Shown here: in pieces, positions 43,607 to 52,447 of the stretch
Position numbering within the stretch: the first letter of the stretch is position 1
How the letters are laid out: each line of letters opens with the position of its first letter
Assembly: GCA_934667095.1 (NCBI GenBank)
Contig: CAKULE010000010.1
Span: 1-64,000, forward strand
Length of the DNA stretch: 64,000 bases
Reading direction: 5' to 3'
Origin: an uncultured Oscillospiraceae bacterium
GTDB lineage: Bacteria; Bacillota; Clostridia; Oscillospirales; Oscillospiraceae
Made by a program: the position numbers and the translations under genes
The notes under the pieces: generated by a model
Told to the model about the DNA's origin: nothing
The model's input: the letters and a program-made list of their open reading frames with translations, nothing else
Database searches by the model: none

Positions 43607-45049
43607 TTAAAACCGGAAATAGACGAATTCCTGGGCGTCGTACCCGGCGCCGTAGGCCCCGAAGATCAGGGCCGCCAGCACCAGGGCCAGGCACACGGCG
43701 TACCGGGGGGCCACCACGGCGCACAGCCGCTCCGGGATGAGACGGCGGCGGTCCAGCAGGTCGAAGAGGAACAGCAGGATCACCCCGACCCCCACCACCA
43801 GCAGCCACGACCGGCCGATGCCTAGGGCCACCAGGTCGGGCAGGACGAAGCCGCCCGTCGCCGTGAAGATGCGGCGGAGGATCTCCAGCGCCTGGGCCAT
43901 GCTTCCCGCCCGGAAGAACACCCACGCAACCGTGGACAGCAGAAAGACGATGACCGTCTGCACCACCCGCAGCAGCAGGCAGTCCTCCCCCAGCCGAAGG
44001 GCCTTATAGAGCCCCTGGCGCAGGGGCAACAGAGCGTCCCCGACGATCTGATACATGCCGTTGAGTACGCCCCACACCACAAAGGTCAGGGCCGCGCCGT
44101 GCCAAAGGCCGCTGAGGGCAAAGACGATGAGCAGGTTCAGCCAGGTGCGGGCCTTCCCCTTCCGGCTACCGCCCAGGGGAACATAGAGGTAATCCCGGAA
44201 CCAGGAGGACAGGGAGATGTGCCACCGCCGCCAGAAGTCCTTGATGCTGTGGCTGAAATAGGGGGAGTCGAAATTCTCCGCCAGGGTGACGCCCAGCAGC
44301 CGGGCGGAGCCGATGGCCATGTCGGAGTAGGCGGAGAAGTCGCAGTAAATTTGCAGGCTGTAGGCCAGGGCCGCCGCCAGCAGCTGCGCGCCGGTGCACT
44401 GGTCGTGGACGGCGAAGGCGGCGTTCACCAGGATGGCCAGCCGGTCGGCCAGCACCATCTTCTTGCACAGGCCGATGAGGAAGCGCAGGCTGCCCCGCTG
44501 CCAGTCCTCCAGGCTGGCCCGGCGGCGCTGCTCCAGCTGGGGCAGCAGGTGGCCCGCCCGCTCGATGGGGCCGGACAGAATGGCCGGGAAGAAGGCCACG
44601 AACAGGGCGAAGCGCACGATGCTCCTCTCCGCCGGGCGCTTGCCCCGGTACACATCCATCAGGCTGCCGCACACCGTGAAGGTGTAGAAGGACACGCCGG
44701 CGGGCATCAGCAGGGACATGGGCTCCCCGGGCGCGCGGCCCAGGATCAGGTCGATGAGGGAGATGGAGAAGTTCAGGTACTTGAACAGGAACAGCACGCC
44801 CAGGTCCAGGCACAGGCCCAGGATCAGCCAGAGTTTTTTCCGGGCCGGGCGGTCCTCCATGGCGCGGGCCAGGGCGTAGTTCCACGCCGTGGCCGCCAGC
44901 AGCAGGGGCAGGGCCTTGGGGCTGCACAGCAGATAAAAGCCGTAGCTGGCCAGCAGCAGGAACACCGTGCGGCAGCGGGCGGGCAGCAGACTGTGTACCA
45001 CGGCCGCGGCCAGCAGAAAGGCAATATAGGCGATGGAGTTGGGCGTCAC
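43607..45049 (-). CDS. MBOAT-family O-acyltransferase (AlgI/DltB-like)
   Basis: 480 residues from a GTG start behind GGGGAG. About ten membrane segments. Hallmarks: FFPAILSGPIERAGHLLPQL, YCDFSAYSDMAIGSARLLG, FWRRWHISLSSWFRDYLYVPLGG and the catalytic His in ALSGLWHGAALTFVVWG. It passes an acyl group across the membrane to a cell-wall or exopolysaccharide acceptor with the SGNH protein encoded next. That partner is interrupted, so the pathway may be off. Confidence 0.94.
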   Translation of the reverse strand: MTPNSIAYIAFLLAAAVVHSLLPARCRTVFLLLASYGFYLLCSPKALPLLLAATAWNYALARAMEDRPARKKLWLILGLCLDLGVLFLFKYLNFSISLIDLILGRAPGEPMSLLMPAGVSFYTFTVCGSLMDVYRGKRPAERSIVRFALFVAFFPAILSGPIERAGHLLPQLEQRRRASLEDWQRGSLRFLIGLCKKMVLADRLAILVNAAFAVHDQCTGAQLLAAALAYSLQIYCDFSAYSDMAIGSARLLGVTLAENFDSPYFSHSIKDFWRRWHISLSSWFRDYLYVPLGGSRKGKARTWLNLLIVFALSGLWHGAALTFVVWGVLNGMYQIVGDALLPLRQGLYKALRLGEDCLLLRVVQTVIVFLLSTVAWVFFRAGSMAQALEILRRIFTATGGFVLPDLVALGIGRSWLLVVGVGVILLFLFDLLDRRRLIPERLCAVVAPRYAVCLALVLAALIFGAYGAGYDAQEFVYFRF

Positions 45050-45167
45050 GGTCCCTCTCCCCTTCCGAAAAGTTGATGTCCTGTCGATTCTACCAGAAAC
45101 GCCCGGAAAAGGCAAGAAAAAGCGGCAGCCGGGGCAGATCATGCCGCGGCCGCCGCCTGTATCCGGG

Positions 45168-46907
45168 TCATTTCACCCGCAGGGCCTTGACGGTATCCCC
45201 GTCGGGGGTCACATACAGGGTATTATAGGTATTGTAGACCACAAAGCCGGGCTTGGCCCCGGCGGGCTTCTTCACCACCCGCACGGGGGTGTAGTCCACC
45301 GGCACCTGACCGGAGTCCTTCCCCTGGGAGAAGTACGCCGCCAGCATGGCCGCCTCGGTGAGGGACTGCGGGTCCGGCTCCGCGCCGCCGGTCTTCAGGA
45401 TCACGTGGGAGCCGTGGAGCTTCTGTACGTGGAGCCACAGGTCCCGCTTGTCCGCGTCCTTCAGGGTGAGGCGGTCGTTCTGACTATTGTTCTTGCCCAC
45501 CAGAATAGTCAGCCCCGCGGTGGAGCGGAACTCCATAGGCTTGGCGTGGACGACCTTCTGCTTTCCCTTGGCAGTCATCTTCCGCTTGTGCTGGCGGAGG
45601 TAGCCGTTGTCCATCAGTTCCTGCCGGATCTCCTGCAGGTCCCGGTCCCCCTCGGACAGGGTGATCATCTGGAGCACGCTGTCCAGATAGTCCAGCTCCG
45701 CCCGGTTCTTGGCCAGCTGGAGGGCCAGCATCTCCTCCGCCTTCTGGGCCTTTTTGTAGCTTTTGTAGTACTTGGCCGCGTTCTGCTGGGGGGTGAGCAG
45801 GGGATCCAGAGGGATCTCCACCTCGGCGCAGTCCGGGTCGTAATAATCCACGGCCCTGAGCACGGTCATGCCCCGCTCCATGGCGTAGAAATTGGTCGTG
45901 ATGATGTCGCCGTACCGCCGCCACGTGTCCCGGTCCGCGGCGCGGGCCAGATCGGTCTCCTGCGCGGCGATCTTCTTGGCCGTCCGGTTGCGGGCCTGGG
46001 TCACAGAGCGGATGAAATCCTGCCCCCGCTGCTTCACCAGCTCCTGGGCCTCCCGGGCGGCGTAGAAGCCGTCCAGCAGGGCAGAGAAGCTCTCATACCG
46101 GCGGCACTCCACCGCCGGGCCATACTGGAGGATGGGCAGGAAGGTGAAGTCCTCCTCCCTGCCGTCCCGCACCAGCACGGTGGGGGTAAAGGACCTGGAC
46201 TCCACAAGCTGCGTGAGGCGCTCCAATCGGAGGGCCAGTTCCTCCCGGCTGCCCTGCGCGCGGAAGGCCAGCTCCCGGGCGATGAGGGGGGAGAGCCCGG
46301 CGAAGGTGTCCAGCAGCCAGCGGTCCTGCCCGTCCCCCTCCGGGGCCTGCGCCAGCACCAACGCAGAGCGGTCCTCCGCCGGCATGGAGACGAAGTTCAG
46401 CTTGCCCGTGGGCTCCGGCGGCTGGTAGAACAGCCCCGGCATCAGCGGGCGCTTGGCGGACAGGTCGGCATCCACCCGGCGCAGGCAGTCAGTGATACGG
46501 CCCTCGCCGTCCAGCATCACAAGGTTGGACTTGCGGCCGATGCACTCCAGCACCAGCCGGCGCTCCACCCGGTCCCCCAGCTCGTTGAGGGTCTCGAAGC
46601 GGAAGTCCAGCAGGCGCTCCATGGGGGGCTGGGTGAGCTCCAGCAGACGGCCGCCCAAAAAGTACTTCCGCAGCAGCATGCAGAACATGGGGGGCGTCTC
46701 CGGGTTCTCCCGGGTGACGGTGGTGAGCTGGGCCCGGGGGTGGCCGGGGTTGGCGGAGAGCAGCAGCTTCACATTGCCGCTGCCGGTACGCATGTGGAGC
46801 ACCGCCTCGTCCCGGGTGGGCTGATAGATCTTGTCGATCTTGCCGCCGAGGAGGGCGGTGCGCAGCTCATCCGCCAGAGCGGTCATGGTAATGGCGTCAA
46901 GCGGCAT
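45168..46907 (-). CDS. rqcH: Ribosome quality control protein RqcH (NFACT family)
   Basis: 579 residues. NFACT-N domain (MPLDAITMTALADELR, GGKIDKIYQPTRDEAVL), helix-hairpin-helix and coiled-coil middle, and an NFACT-R domain at the end (STAGLTILVGKNNSQND, LWLHVQKLHGSHVIL). It binds split 50S subunits with stalled peptidyl-tRNA and adds alanine tails; older names are fibronectin-binding protein or FbpA. Begins 3 bases after mrnC ends. Confidence 0.95.
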   Translation of the reverse strand: MPLDAITMTALADELRTALLGGKIDKIYQPTRDEAVLHMRTGSGNVKLLLSANPGHPRAQLTTVTRENPETPPMFCMLLRKYFLGGRLLELTQPPMERLLDFRFETLNELGDRVERRLVLECIGRKSNLVMLDGEGRITDCLRRVDADLSAKRPLMPGLFYQPPEPTGKLNFVSMPAEDRSALVLAQAPEGDGQDRWLLDTFAGLSPLIARELAFRAQGSREELALRLERLTQLVESRSFTPTVLVRDGREEDFTFLPILQYGPAVECRRYESFSALLDGFYAAREAQELVKQRGQDFIRSVTQARNRTAKKIAAQETDLARAADRDTWRRYGDIITTNFYAMERGMTVLRAVDYYDPDCAEVEIPLDPLLTPQQNAAKYYKSYKKAQKAEEMLALQLAKNRAELDYLDSVLQMITLSEGDRDLQEIRQELMDNGYLRQHKRKMTAKGKQKVVHAKPMEFRSTAGLTILVGKNNSQNDRLTLKDADKRDLWLHVQKLHGSHVILKTGGAEPDPQSLTEAAMLAAYFSQGKDSGQVPVDYTPVRVVKKPAGAKPGFVVYNTYNTLYVTPDGDTVKALRVK

Positions 46908-46910
46908 GGG

Positions 46911-47309
46911 TCAGTCCTCCATCATTTTCTCGAACAGCTCGTTGAGCCGGTCGGTGCGGCCCTTGAGCCAGAGATAGCCGAACAGGGCCTCCTGCGCGGT
47001 GGCAGTGTGATACTCCCCCACGCTGGCGCCCTTGGGCACGGCGGCGGTGCGGCTGTTGCGGCCCCGGCGGAAGACCTCCTGCTCCTCCTCGTCCAGCAGG
47101 GGGAGGATCTTCTGCACCCGGCTGGCCTGGGCCGGGGCGGAGACGTAGGTCACCGCGGCCTTATGCAGGCCCTTGTTGGTGGCCTTGCCGTGGAGACACA
47201 GCCAGGAGCGCACCATCAGCTCATACACGCCGTCCCCCAGGTGGGCCAGACCCAGCGAGCTGATGCCGTCTATCAGGTCCTGTCCTGCGGACAGGTGAAA
47301 ATAGTCCAT
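46911..47309 (-). CDS. mrnC: Mini-ribonuclease III
   Basis: 132 residues, a lone RNase III domain without dsRNA-binding domain. Signature LAHLGDGVYELMVRSWL with the catalytic Asp and Glu; second acidic site in ATAQEALFGYLWL. It matures 23S rRNA. Confidence 0.94.
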   Translation of the reverse strand: MDYFHLSAGQDLIDGISSLGLAHLGDGVYELMVRSWLCLHGKATNKGLHKAAVTYVSAPAQASRVQKILPLLDEEEQEVFRRGRNSRTAAVPKGASVGEYHTATAQEALFGYLWLKGRTDRLNELFEKMMED

Positions 47310-47421
47310 AGTTTTAACTCCGTTCTTTGGATTTCAGCCATAGGATAGCACATTTTTTCTCCCGGTTCAAGTTGAATCGGGGCGGGGCGGCGTGGTATAC
47401 TGGGCGGCAGAGGTGAGGGCG

Positions 47422-47697
47422 ATGAATTACACCTATATGCTCCAGTGCGGGGACGGGTCCCTCTACACCGGATGGACCAACGACCCGGCGCGGCGGCTGG
47501 CGGTCCATCAGGCGGGCAGGGGCGGGAAATATACCCGGTCCCGGCTGCCGGTGGAGCTGGTCTGGCTTGAGGAGTGGCCCACCAAGGAGGAGGCCATGGC
47601 CCGGGAGTGGGCCGTCAAGCAGCTGACCCGGCGGCAGAAGCTGGCGTTGGTCGAGGCATATAAAAAGAGCAGGAAAGAGCCCTGCGAGACTTTCTGA
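47422..47697 (+). CDS. GIY-YIG nuclease-domain protein (UPF0213/YhbQ type)
   Basis: 91 residues from the ATG at 47422 (GAGGTGA). The motif is YTYMLQCGDGSLYTGWTNDPARRLAVH, with Tyr, the Arg of RRL and Glu further on (KEEAMAREWAVK). Small stand-alone GIY-YIG proteins of this group have no settled role; DNA repair or RNA cleavage has been suggested. Confidence 0.9.
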   Translation: MNYTYMLQCGDGSLYTGWTNDPARRLAVHQAGRGGKYTRSRLPVELVWLEEWPTKEEAMAREWAVKQLTRRQKLALVEAYKKSRKEPCETF

Positions 47698-47704
47698 ACA
47701 ACAA

Positions 47705-47730
47705 AAACGCCGCCCGGATGGGCGGCGTTT
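47705..47730 (+). terminator. Terminator of the GIY-YIG gene
   Basis: AAACGCCGCCC GGAT GGGCGGCGTTT. Confidence 0.82.
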
Positions 47731-48165
47731 GAACGGAGCGGGAGCTCCGGTGCATGTGGTTCGGGGCCGCCGTTCTGGTCCGGCGGACCCCGATTCTGAG
47801 AAAAGAGAGAGGGAGGATGTCAGCATTTCTTCTGACGATGTTATCATACCAGAGGGCCGCAAAGAAATGATTGACTTTTTTAGAATGTTTTGTAAATGAA
47901 TTGTGAACGGAAGCGGCGAGCATCCGGGAGCAGGCCGGATGGAGCGGAGCGACGGGCAAAACCCAAGGAGGGCCACAGGCCCGGATGGATTTGCCCGGAG
48001 CCGCAGCGAAGCCGGCCGTTGCGGAGGATGCGAGCCGTGACAAGGAAGCAGCGAGCCGTCGTGCGCAGCACAGATGGAGATTCCGCCGCTTGCAGGCGGC
48101 GGGGCGCGCAAACAGGTCAGTCTCTCCTTGCAGCCGCAAGCTGCTGTCGGGAACGGGCATCAGGC
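47731..48165 (+). other. Gene-free, GC-rich structured region, possible transcribed RNA
   Basis: 435 bases with no supportable gene. Near 47870 there is TTGACT followed after 17 bases by AAATGA, and a WalR-like TGTAAA-N5-TGTGAA at about 47890-47906. Then comes about 260 bases of strongly self-complementary, GC-rich sequence ending at the hairpin at 48166-48203. The words CGGATGGA-CGGAGCGA around 47937-47953 recur near 62369-62385. Either an intergenic repeat family or an unknown RNA. Confidence 0.35.
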
Positions 48166-48203
48166 AAAAAGCACCCCCACCCTGTTCGGGTGGGGATGCT
48201 TTT
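48166..48203. terminator. Hairpin terminator between convergent transcripts
   Basis: AAAAGCA-CCCCACCC stem with TGTTC loop; T-run on both strands. It ends the SH3-protein gene on the minus strand. Confidence 0.82.
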
Positions 48204-48205
48204 AC

Positions 48206-48931
48206 TCAGCTGACTGTAACGCTGCCGCGGGCCATGACGGCGGCCGTACCGGTGGAGCCCGAGGCGTTCAGGGTGATGTACACCGCGGAGACATAGCCCG
48301 TCAGGCTGCCGGAGCGCACCTGATACCAGCTTCCGTTGGTGCTCAACACCGTGACGGTGGTCCCGGCGGAAAGGGTGCCCAGGATCTTGTAGCTGGTGCC
48401 CGCGCCGGCCCGGACGTTCAGCGGCCCGTTATTCACCGTGCCGGTGAGGGCCGCCTCGGGCACAGTCACGCTGCAGGCCGTCAGGACCAGATAGAGGTGG
48501 TTGGCCTTGAGGGCCTGTCCCTTGGTGAGGGCAGTGCCGTCGGTCTGGTCCAGCAGGTCGGCGTTCGCCACGGCGGAGCCCGAGCGGAGCACCAGCTCGG
48601 CGCCGGCAGCGCACTTCAGGCTCTGCCCCTTGCCGAAGGAGACCGACTTGAACAGGGCGCTCCCCTGCCCCACCCCGGTCTCGGCGCTGTCGATGGCGCT
48701 CTTCACCCGGGCGTCCCAGTCGGAAATGGCCTTGTCCAGATCGTTCTTCAGCTGGGCGTCGCTGTTTGCCACGGTCTCGTCCACCATGGTCTGGACCTGA
48801 CCGGTGAAGATGTTCTTTAAGTAGCTGAGGGTAACGAGGGGGTCGCTCTCGCCGCCGGCGGCATAGGCCGCCGTCACCGCCACCGCCGCAGCGGCGACGC
48901 CCAGCAGGGCAATTTTCCAGCTTCGTTTCAT
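48206..48931 (-). CDS. Secreted SH3-domain protein
   Basis: 241 residues. Signal peptide (IALLGVAAAAVAVTAAYAAGG), an about 50-residue helical part (VQTMVDETVANSDAQLKNDLDKA), a beta-rich middle (GKGQSLKCAAGAELVLRSG) and a bacterial SH3 domain near the C-terminus (NVRAGAGTSYKILGTL, GSWYQVRSG, GYVSAVYI). SH3b domains bind peptidoglycan peptides; no enzyme domain is present. Exported wall-associated protein of unknown job. Confidence 0.85.
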   Translation of the reverse strand: MKRSWKIALLGVAAAAVAVTAAYAAGGESDPLVTLSYLKNIFTGQVQTMVDETVANSDAQLKNDLDKAISDWDARVKSAIDSAETGVGQGSALFKSVSFGKGQSLKCAAGAELVLRSGSAVANADLLDQTDGTALTKGQALKANHLYLVLTACSVTVPEAALTGTVNNGPLNVRAGAGTSYKILGTLSAGTTVTVLSTNGSWYQVRSGSLTGYVSAVYITLNASGSTGTAAVMARGSVTVS

Positions 48932-48998
48932 CGCGTTTCCTCCGTGTTGGGCGGGCCTGCCCCGATGCCCGGGGCAGGCTATGTCGGTTGGTACAGGG

Positions 48999-49364
48999 TC
49001 AGATCAGCGTCTCCGTCTTGAGACCGAAGCTCACGGCGATGGCGCCGTCCACCTGACGCATGACCTGATCGTTCACCCGGCCCATATGCTCCCGCAGGCG
49101 CTTTTTGTCCAGCGTGCGGACCTGCTCCAGCAGGACGATGGAATCCCGGGGCAGACCGGCGCTGTTGGCCGCCAGATCAATATGGGTGGGCAGATGGGCC
49201 TTGCCCGTCTGTGAGGTGATCGCCGCGGCGATCACCGTGGGGCTGTGCTTGTTGCCGGTGTCGTTCTGGACGATGAGCACCGGGCGCACGCCGCCCTGCT
49301 CGCTGCCCACCACCGGGCTGAGGTCGGCGTAATAGATATCGCCGCGCTTGACGTTGTTCTCCAC
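48999..49364 (-). CDS. ndoA: MazF/NdoA-type endoribonuclease toxin
   Basis: 121 residues: VKRGDIYYADLSPVVGSEQGGVRPVLIVQND and TVIAAAITSQ, the PemK/MazF fold, close to B. subtilis NdoA (EndoA). It cuts mRNA at short motifs. In Bacillus the antitoxin EndoAI gene precedes it; here the 134 bases between alr and this gene hold no ORF of that size, so it is an orphan unless an antitoxin is encoded elsewhere. Confidence 0.94.
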   Translation of the reverse strand: MENNVKRGDIYYADLSPVVGSEQGGVRPVLIVQNDTGNKHSPTVIAAAITSQTGKAHLPTHIDLAANSAGLPRDSIVLLEQVRTLDKKRLREHMGRVNDQVMRQVDGAIAVSFGLKTETLI

Positions 49365-49498
49365 AGGACTTCACACTCCGCCGGATATAGTGCCCCATCC
49401 GCGCCGGGCGGGTCGGGTACTATCATTCTCCCACGGAACGGCGGCTTTTATACACCGCCGCGCTCACCGCCGGCGTCCCGGCGGGCTTCCTGTCTATC

Positions 49499-50629
49499 CT
49501 ATGCGTTGAGGTAGATGCGCGGCACTCTGGGGGACACGGCGCACAGCAGCTCGTACTGCACGGTGCCGGCCTGAGCCGCCAGCGTCTCGATGGGCAGATG
49601 GGGGCCGAAGACCTCGGCCACGTCGCCGGGCTTCACGTTGGCGGAGCCGTCCAGACCCACCATGCACATGTCCATGCACACCCGGCCCATGATGGGGCGG
49701 GGCTGGCCCGCCAGCCAGAGGCTGCCCTCGTTGGACAGGGCCCGGTGAAGGCCGTCGGCATAGCCGATGGGCACCACCGCCACCCGGCCGCCCTCGGGGC
49801 CGAAGGCTTCGGTGCAGCCGTAGCTCACCGGGGTGTTCCCCGGCAGGTCCCGGACGGCGGAGACCCGGCTCTTCAGGGTCATCACCGGCTGGAGGCCCGG
49901 GCCGTCCAGCCCCTGGCAGGAGGGGTCGGGGTAATAGCCATACAGCGACACGCCAGGGCGGATCATATCCATGTGGGTACAGGGATAGTTTAGCACAGCG
50001 GCGCTGGCCGCACAATGGCGAATTTCAAAGGTAAGGCCGTAAACCTTTTCCATCTCCTCCAGCGCGTCGAGAAAGCGGGTGAACTGGAGCATGGTGTAGT
50101 CCTCGTCGCCGTCGGCGTTGGCAAAGTGGGTGAACACGCCCTCCCACTCCAGATGGGGCAGGGAGCAGAGGACCGCAGCCTCTTTAGCGGCGGCCTTGGG
50201 GTCATGGGCCAACAGGCCCAGGCGGCTCATACCGGTGTCCAGCTTCAGGTGGACCCTGGCCGTGCAGCCCAGCCGGCCTGCGGCGGCGGACAGGGCTCCC
50301 GCCAGCGTCAGGTCGGACACCGCCTGCGTCACGTTCAGCTCCACAGCCAGCTCCGCCAGCTCCGGCGGGGTGGCCCCCAGAATGAGGATGGGCATGGTGA
50401 TGCCCGCCCGGCGGAGCTCCTGCGCCTCGTTCAGGCAGGCCACCGCCAGATAGTCCGCCCCCAGCGCCTCCAGCCGGCGTGCCACCGGCACGGCCCCGTG
50501 GCCGTAGGCGTTGGCCTTCACCACGCCCAGAAAGCGGCTGTCCGGCGCACAGGCGCGCAGGGCCCGGTAGTTATGGTCCAGGGCGGCCAGATCGATCTCC
50601 GCCCATGTCCTCGTCTGTTCCAGTTCCAT
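49499..50629 (-). CDS. alr: Alanine racemase
   Basis: 376 residues. PLP-binding Lys38 in GVVKANAYGHGA; VHLKLDTGMSRLG; the catalytic Tyr region PVSYGCTEAFG; PIGYADGLHR; and GRVCMDMCMV. It makes D-alanine for peptidoglycan. It overlaps the upstream lipoprotein gene by 59 bases. Confidence 0.97.
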   Translation of the reverse strand: MELEQTRTWAEIDLAALDHNYRALRACAPDSRFLGVVKANAYGHGAVPVARRLEALGADYLAVACLNEAQELRRAGITMPILILGATPPELAELAVELNVTQAVSDLTLAGALSAAAGRLGCTARVHLKLDTGMSRLGLLAHDPKAAAKEAAVLCSLPHLEWEGVFTHFANADGDEDYTMLQFTRFLDALEEMEKVYGLTFEIRHCAASAAVLNYPCTHMDMIRPGVSLYGYYPDPSCQGLDGPGLQPVMTLKSRVSAVRDLPGNTPVSYGCTEAFGPEGGRVAVVPIGYADGLHRALSNEGSLWLAGQPRPIMGRVCMDMCMVGLDGSANVKPGDVAEVFGPHLPIETLAAQAGTVQYELLCAVSPRVPRIYLNA

Positions 50630-51227
50630 CGTTGGTCATCTCCATGGTAAATTCGTTGAAGCGCACAGTGAGCACCAGCACGCCGTCCGTGCTCACCTCC
50701 GCCCGCAGCAGGGCGTGGGTGGCGGGGTCCAGATACAGGTCGAAGCCGGTGCCCTTCCCCTCCGCCGCCCGGGGGTCCCGGCACTGGATGAGGAGCACAC
50801 GGCTCTCCCCCTCCCCCTGCCAGGCGCAGCGGGCCATGTAGCCCTCGGTGAGGCTCAGGAGCACGGCAGGCAGGGCGGACACCGGGGTCAGCCCGCTGTC
50901 GTCCAGCAGGCCCAGCGACAGGCCCGCCCCGTCGTATTCCAGCAGGGTCTCCCCATTGCGGATGCGGGCGGTGATACCCGCGACGGTGTCCGGCGCGGTG
51001 ACAGTGAGGACGGTCTCGCCGTCTTTCTCTCCCGCCGCAGACAGGGAAAACTGGAATACTGCATCCCCGTAGGATACGGACACGTCCGCCTCCGCCTGCC
51101 ACGCCGCCAGAGACAGATACTCCCCCCGGATGGCGGCGGCCAGCTGCTCCGGGCTGTCGTCCCGCTCCCCTGTGCAGGCGCACAGGAGCAGGGTCATCAT
51201 CAGTACACAAGACAGGGCCTTGCGCAC
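50571..51227 (-). CDS. Putative lipoprotein of unknown function
   Basis: 218 residues. A lipoprotein signal (ALSCVLMMTLLLCAC, mature Cys about 18), then a beta-rich body (AWQAEADVSVSYGDAVFQFSL, GTGFDLYLDPATHALLRAEVSTDG, VLVLTVRFNEFTME). The shape recalls LolA-like or germination-type outer-leaflet lipoproteins but no family is certain. The C-terminal 19 codons overlap the start of alr in another frame. Between nnrD and alr in one operon. Confidence 0.82.
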   Translation of the reverse strand: MRKALSCVLMMTLLLCACTGERDDSPEQLAAAIRGEYLSLAAWQAEADVSVSYGDAVFQFSLSAAGEKDGETVLTVTAPDTVAGITARIRNGETLLEYDGAGLSLGLLDDSGLTPVSALPAVLLSLTEGYMARCAWQGEGESRVLLIQCRDPRAAEGKGTGFDLYLDPATHALLRAEVSTDGVLVLTVRFNEFTMEMTNDGTGTDEDMGGDRSGRPGP

Positions 51228-51234
51228 TTGGCTT

Positions 51235-52068
51235 TCACTCCGTTCTTTCCTTCATGGCGTCGGGGATGCGGGCGATGAGGTCGTCCACCGTCATGCCGTA
51301 CTCCCCCCGGTCGGCGGCCGCCAGATCCCCTGCCCGGCCGTGGAACCACACCGCCATGGCCGCCCCGCCGGCAAAGCCCTGCCCCAGCAGGGACAGGATC
51401 AGACCCGACAGCGCGTCCCCGCTGCCGCCCCGGGCCATGCCGGGGTTGCCGGTGGTGTTCACAGTGCAGGAACCGTCGGGCGCGGCGGTGATGGTGCGGT
51501 GGCCCTTGAGCACCAGCGTACACCGGTGGGACACCGCGAACTCCGCCGCCTGCCCCGGCCGGTCGGCCACCGGGAGGGCGCAGCCCGTCAGCCGGGCGAA
51601 CTCCCCCTCGTGAGGAGTGAGGACGGTGGGAGCCGCCCGCTCGTCCAGAACATCTATATGCCGGGCCAGAATATTTAGACCGTCGGCATCTACCACTATG
51701 GGGCAGGTCAGCGCCCGCAAAAGGGCGAGGGTCAGGACCTCTGCCCGGGCGCTCTGCCCCAGTCCGGGACCGATAAGCACTGCGTCGCAGCCCTGGGCTT
51801 TGGCCAGAAGCTCCGCATCCGAGGGCCAGGGCATGGCCATGGCCCCGGTACACATGCCGGCCACGATGGGCCAGACCTCCGGCGGCACGGCGGCGGTGAC
51901 CAGCCCCGCGCCGGAGCACACCGCCGCCCGGGCGGCCAGCACCGGGGCGCCGGTATAGCCCACGCTGCCGCCGAGGAGGAGCACCCGGCCGAAGTTCCCC
52001 TTGTGGGCGTCCCGCCGGCGGCGGGGCAGGACCGGCGGGACCATCTCATGCAGGCAGATCTGCTCCAC
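51235..52068 (-). CDS. nnrD: ADP-dependent NAD(P)H-hydrate dehydratase
   Basis: 277 residues, carbohydrate-kinase fold: HKGNFGRVLLLGGSVGYTGAP, VLIGPGLGQS, VVDADGLNIL, TPHEGEFARLTG, and the signature TTGNPGMARGGSGDALSG with the catalytic Asp. It repairs hydrated NAD(P)H. The NnrE epimerase domain found fused in some bacteria is absent. First gene of nnrD-lipoprotein-alr-ndoA. Confidence 0.95.
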   Translation of the reverse strand: MEQICLHEMVPPVLPRRRRDAHKGNFGRVLLLGGSVGYTGAPVLAARAAVCSGAGLVTAAVPPEVWPIVAGMCTGAMAMPWPSDAELLAKAQGCDAVLIGPGLGQSARAEVLTLALLRALTCPIVVDADGLNILARHIDVLDERAAPTVLTPHEGEFARLTGCALPVADRPGQAAEFAVSHRCTLVLKGHRTITAAPDGSCTVNTTGNPGMARGGSGDALSGLILSLLGQGFAGGAAMAVWFHGRAGDLAAADRGEYGMTVDDLIARIPDAMKERTE

Positions 52069-52100
52069 GGCGCTCCCCTCCTTTTGATATAGACTTTTTT

Positions 52101-52147
52101 ATCATAGCATTTTCCCCCTTGCATTTCAATCATTTTTGTGTTATAAA
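52101..52147. promoter_or_regulatory. Overlapping divergent promoters of nnrD and pheST
   Basis: Minus strand TTGAAA (52124-52129), 17 bases, TATGAT (52101-52106). Plus strand TTGCAT (52119-52124), 17 bases, TATAAA (52142-52147). The -35 elements overlap by one base, so the two promoters may compete. Confidence 0.72.
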
Positions 52148-52153
52148 AGGGAT

Positions 52154-52393
52154 GAGTTTACAGGCTGTGAACGGGAAAATAGTGGGTCCACGCATGGCAG
52201 AGAGGGGCGGTCGTCGGCTGAAAGCTGCCCTGATGCGCGCCGCTTGGTTCGCCCGGGAGCCGCCGCGGGGAAAGACGCGGCCGGTATGTCCGCCGTTACC
52301 GGGCTTGAGTGCGCGCGGGCTCCGCGCGAAACCGGGTGGTACCGCGGAAGGTTTGCCTTTCGTCCCTGTTGGGACGGAGGGCTTTTATTTTTG
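52154..52393 (+). ncRNA. T-box leader of pheST
   Basis: The T-box sequence GGGTGGTACCGCGG (52334-52347) with the UGGU loop that pairs with the tRNA end is unmistakable. Upstream lie a GAGAGG-type stem I element and a TTC Phe codon (52248-52250) in a fitting place for the specifier. Downstream, CGTCCCTGTTGGGACG and a U-run form the terminator. Uncharged tRNA-Phe would stabilise the antiterminator. Specifier placement is my reading. Confidence 0.9.
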
Positions 52394-52447
52394 CCCGCAG
52401 ACGCCTCCAACAAATCATCAGTAACACCCAACAAAGGAGTTTTTGAC

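Noticed and set aside
52136..52447. N-terminal extension of pheS
   Set aside because: The in-frame upstream part is the T-box RNA; the ATG at 52448 has the ribosome site and matches the family start.
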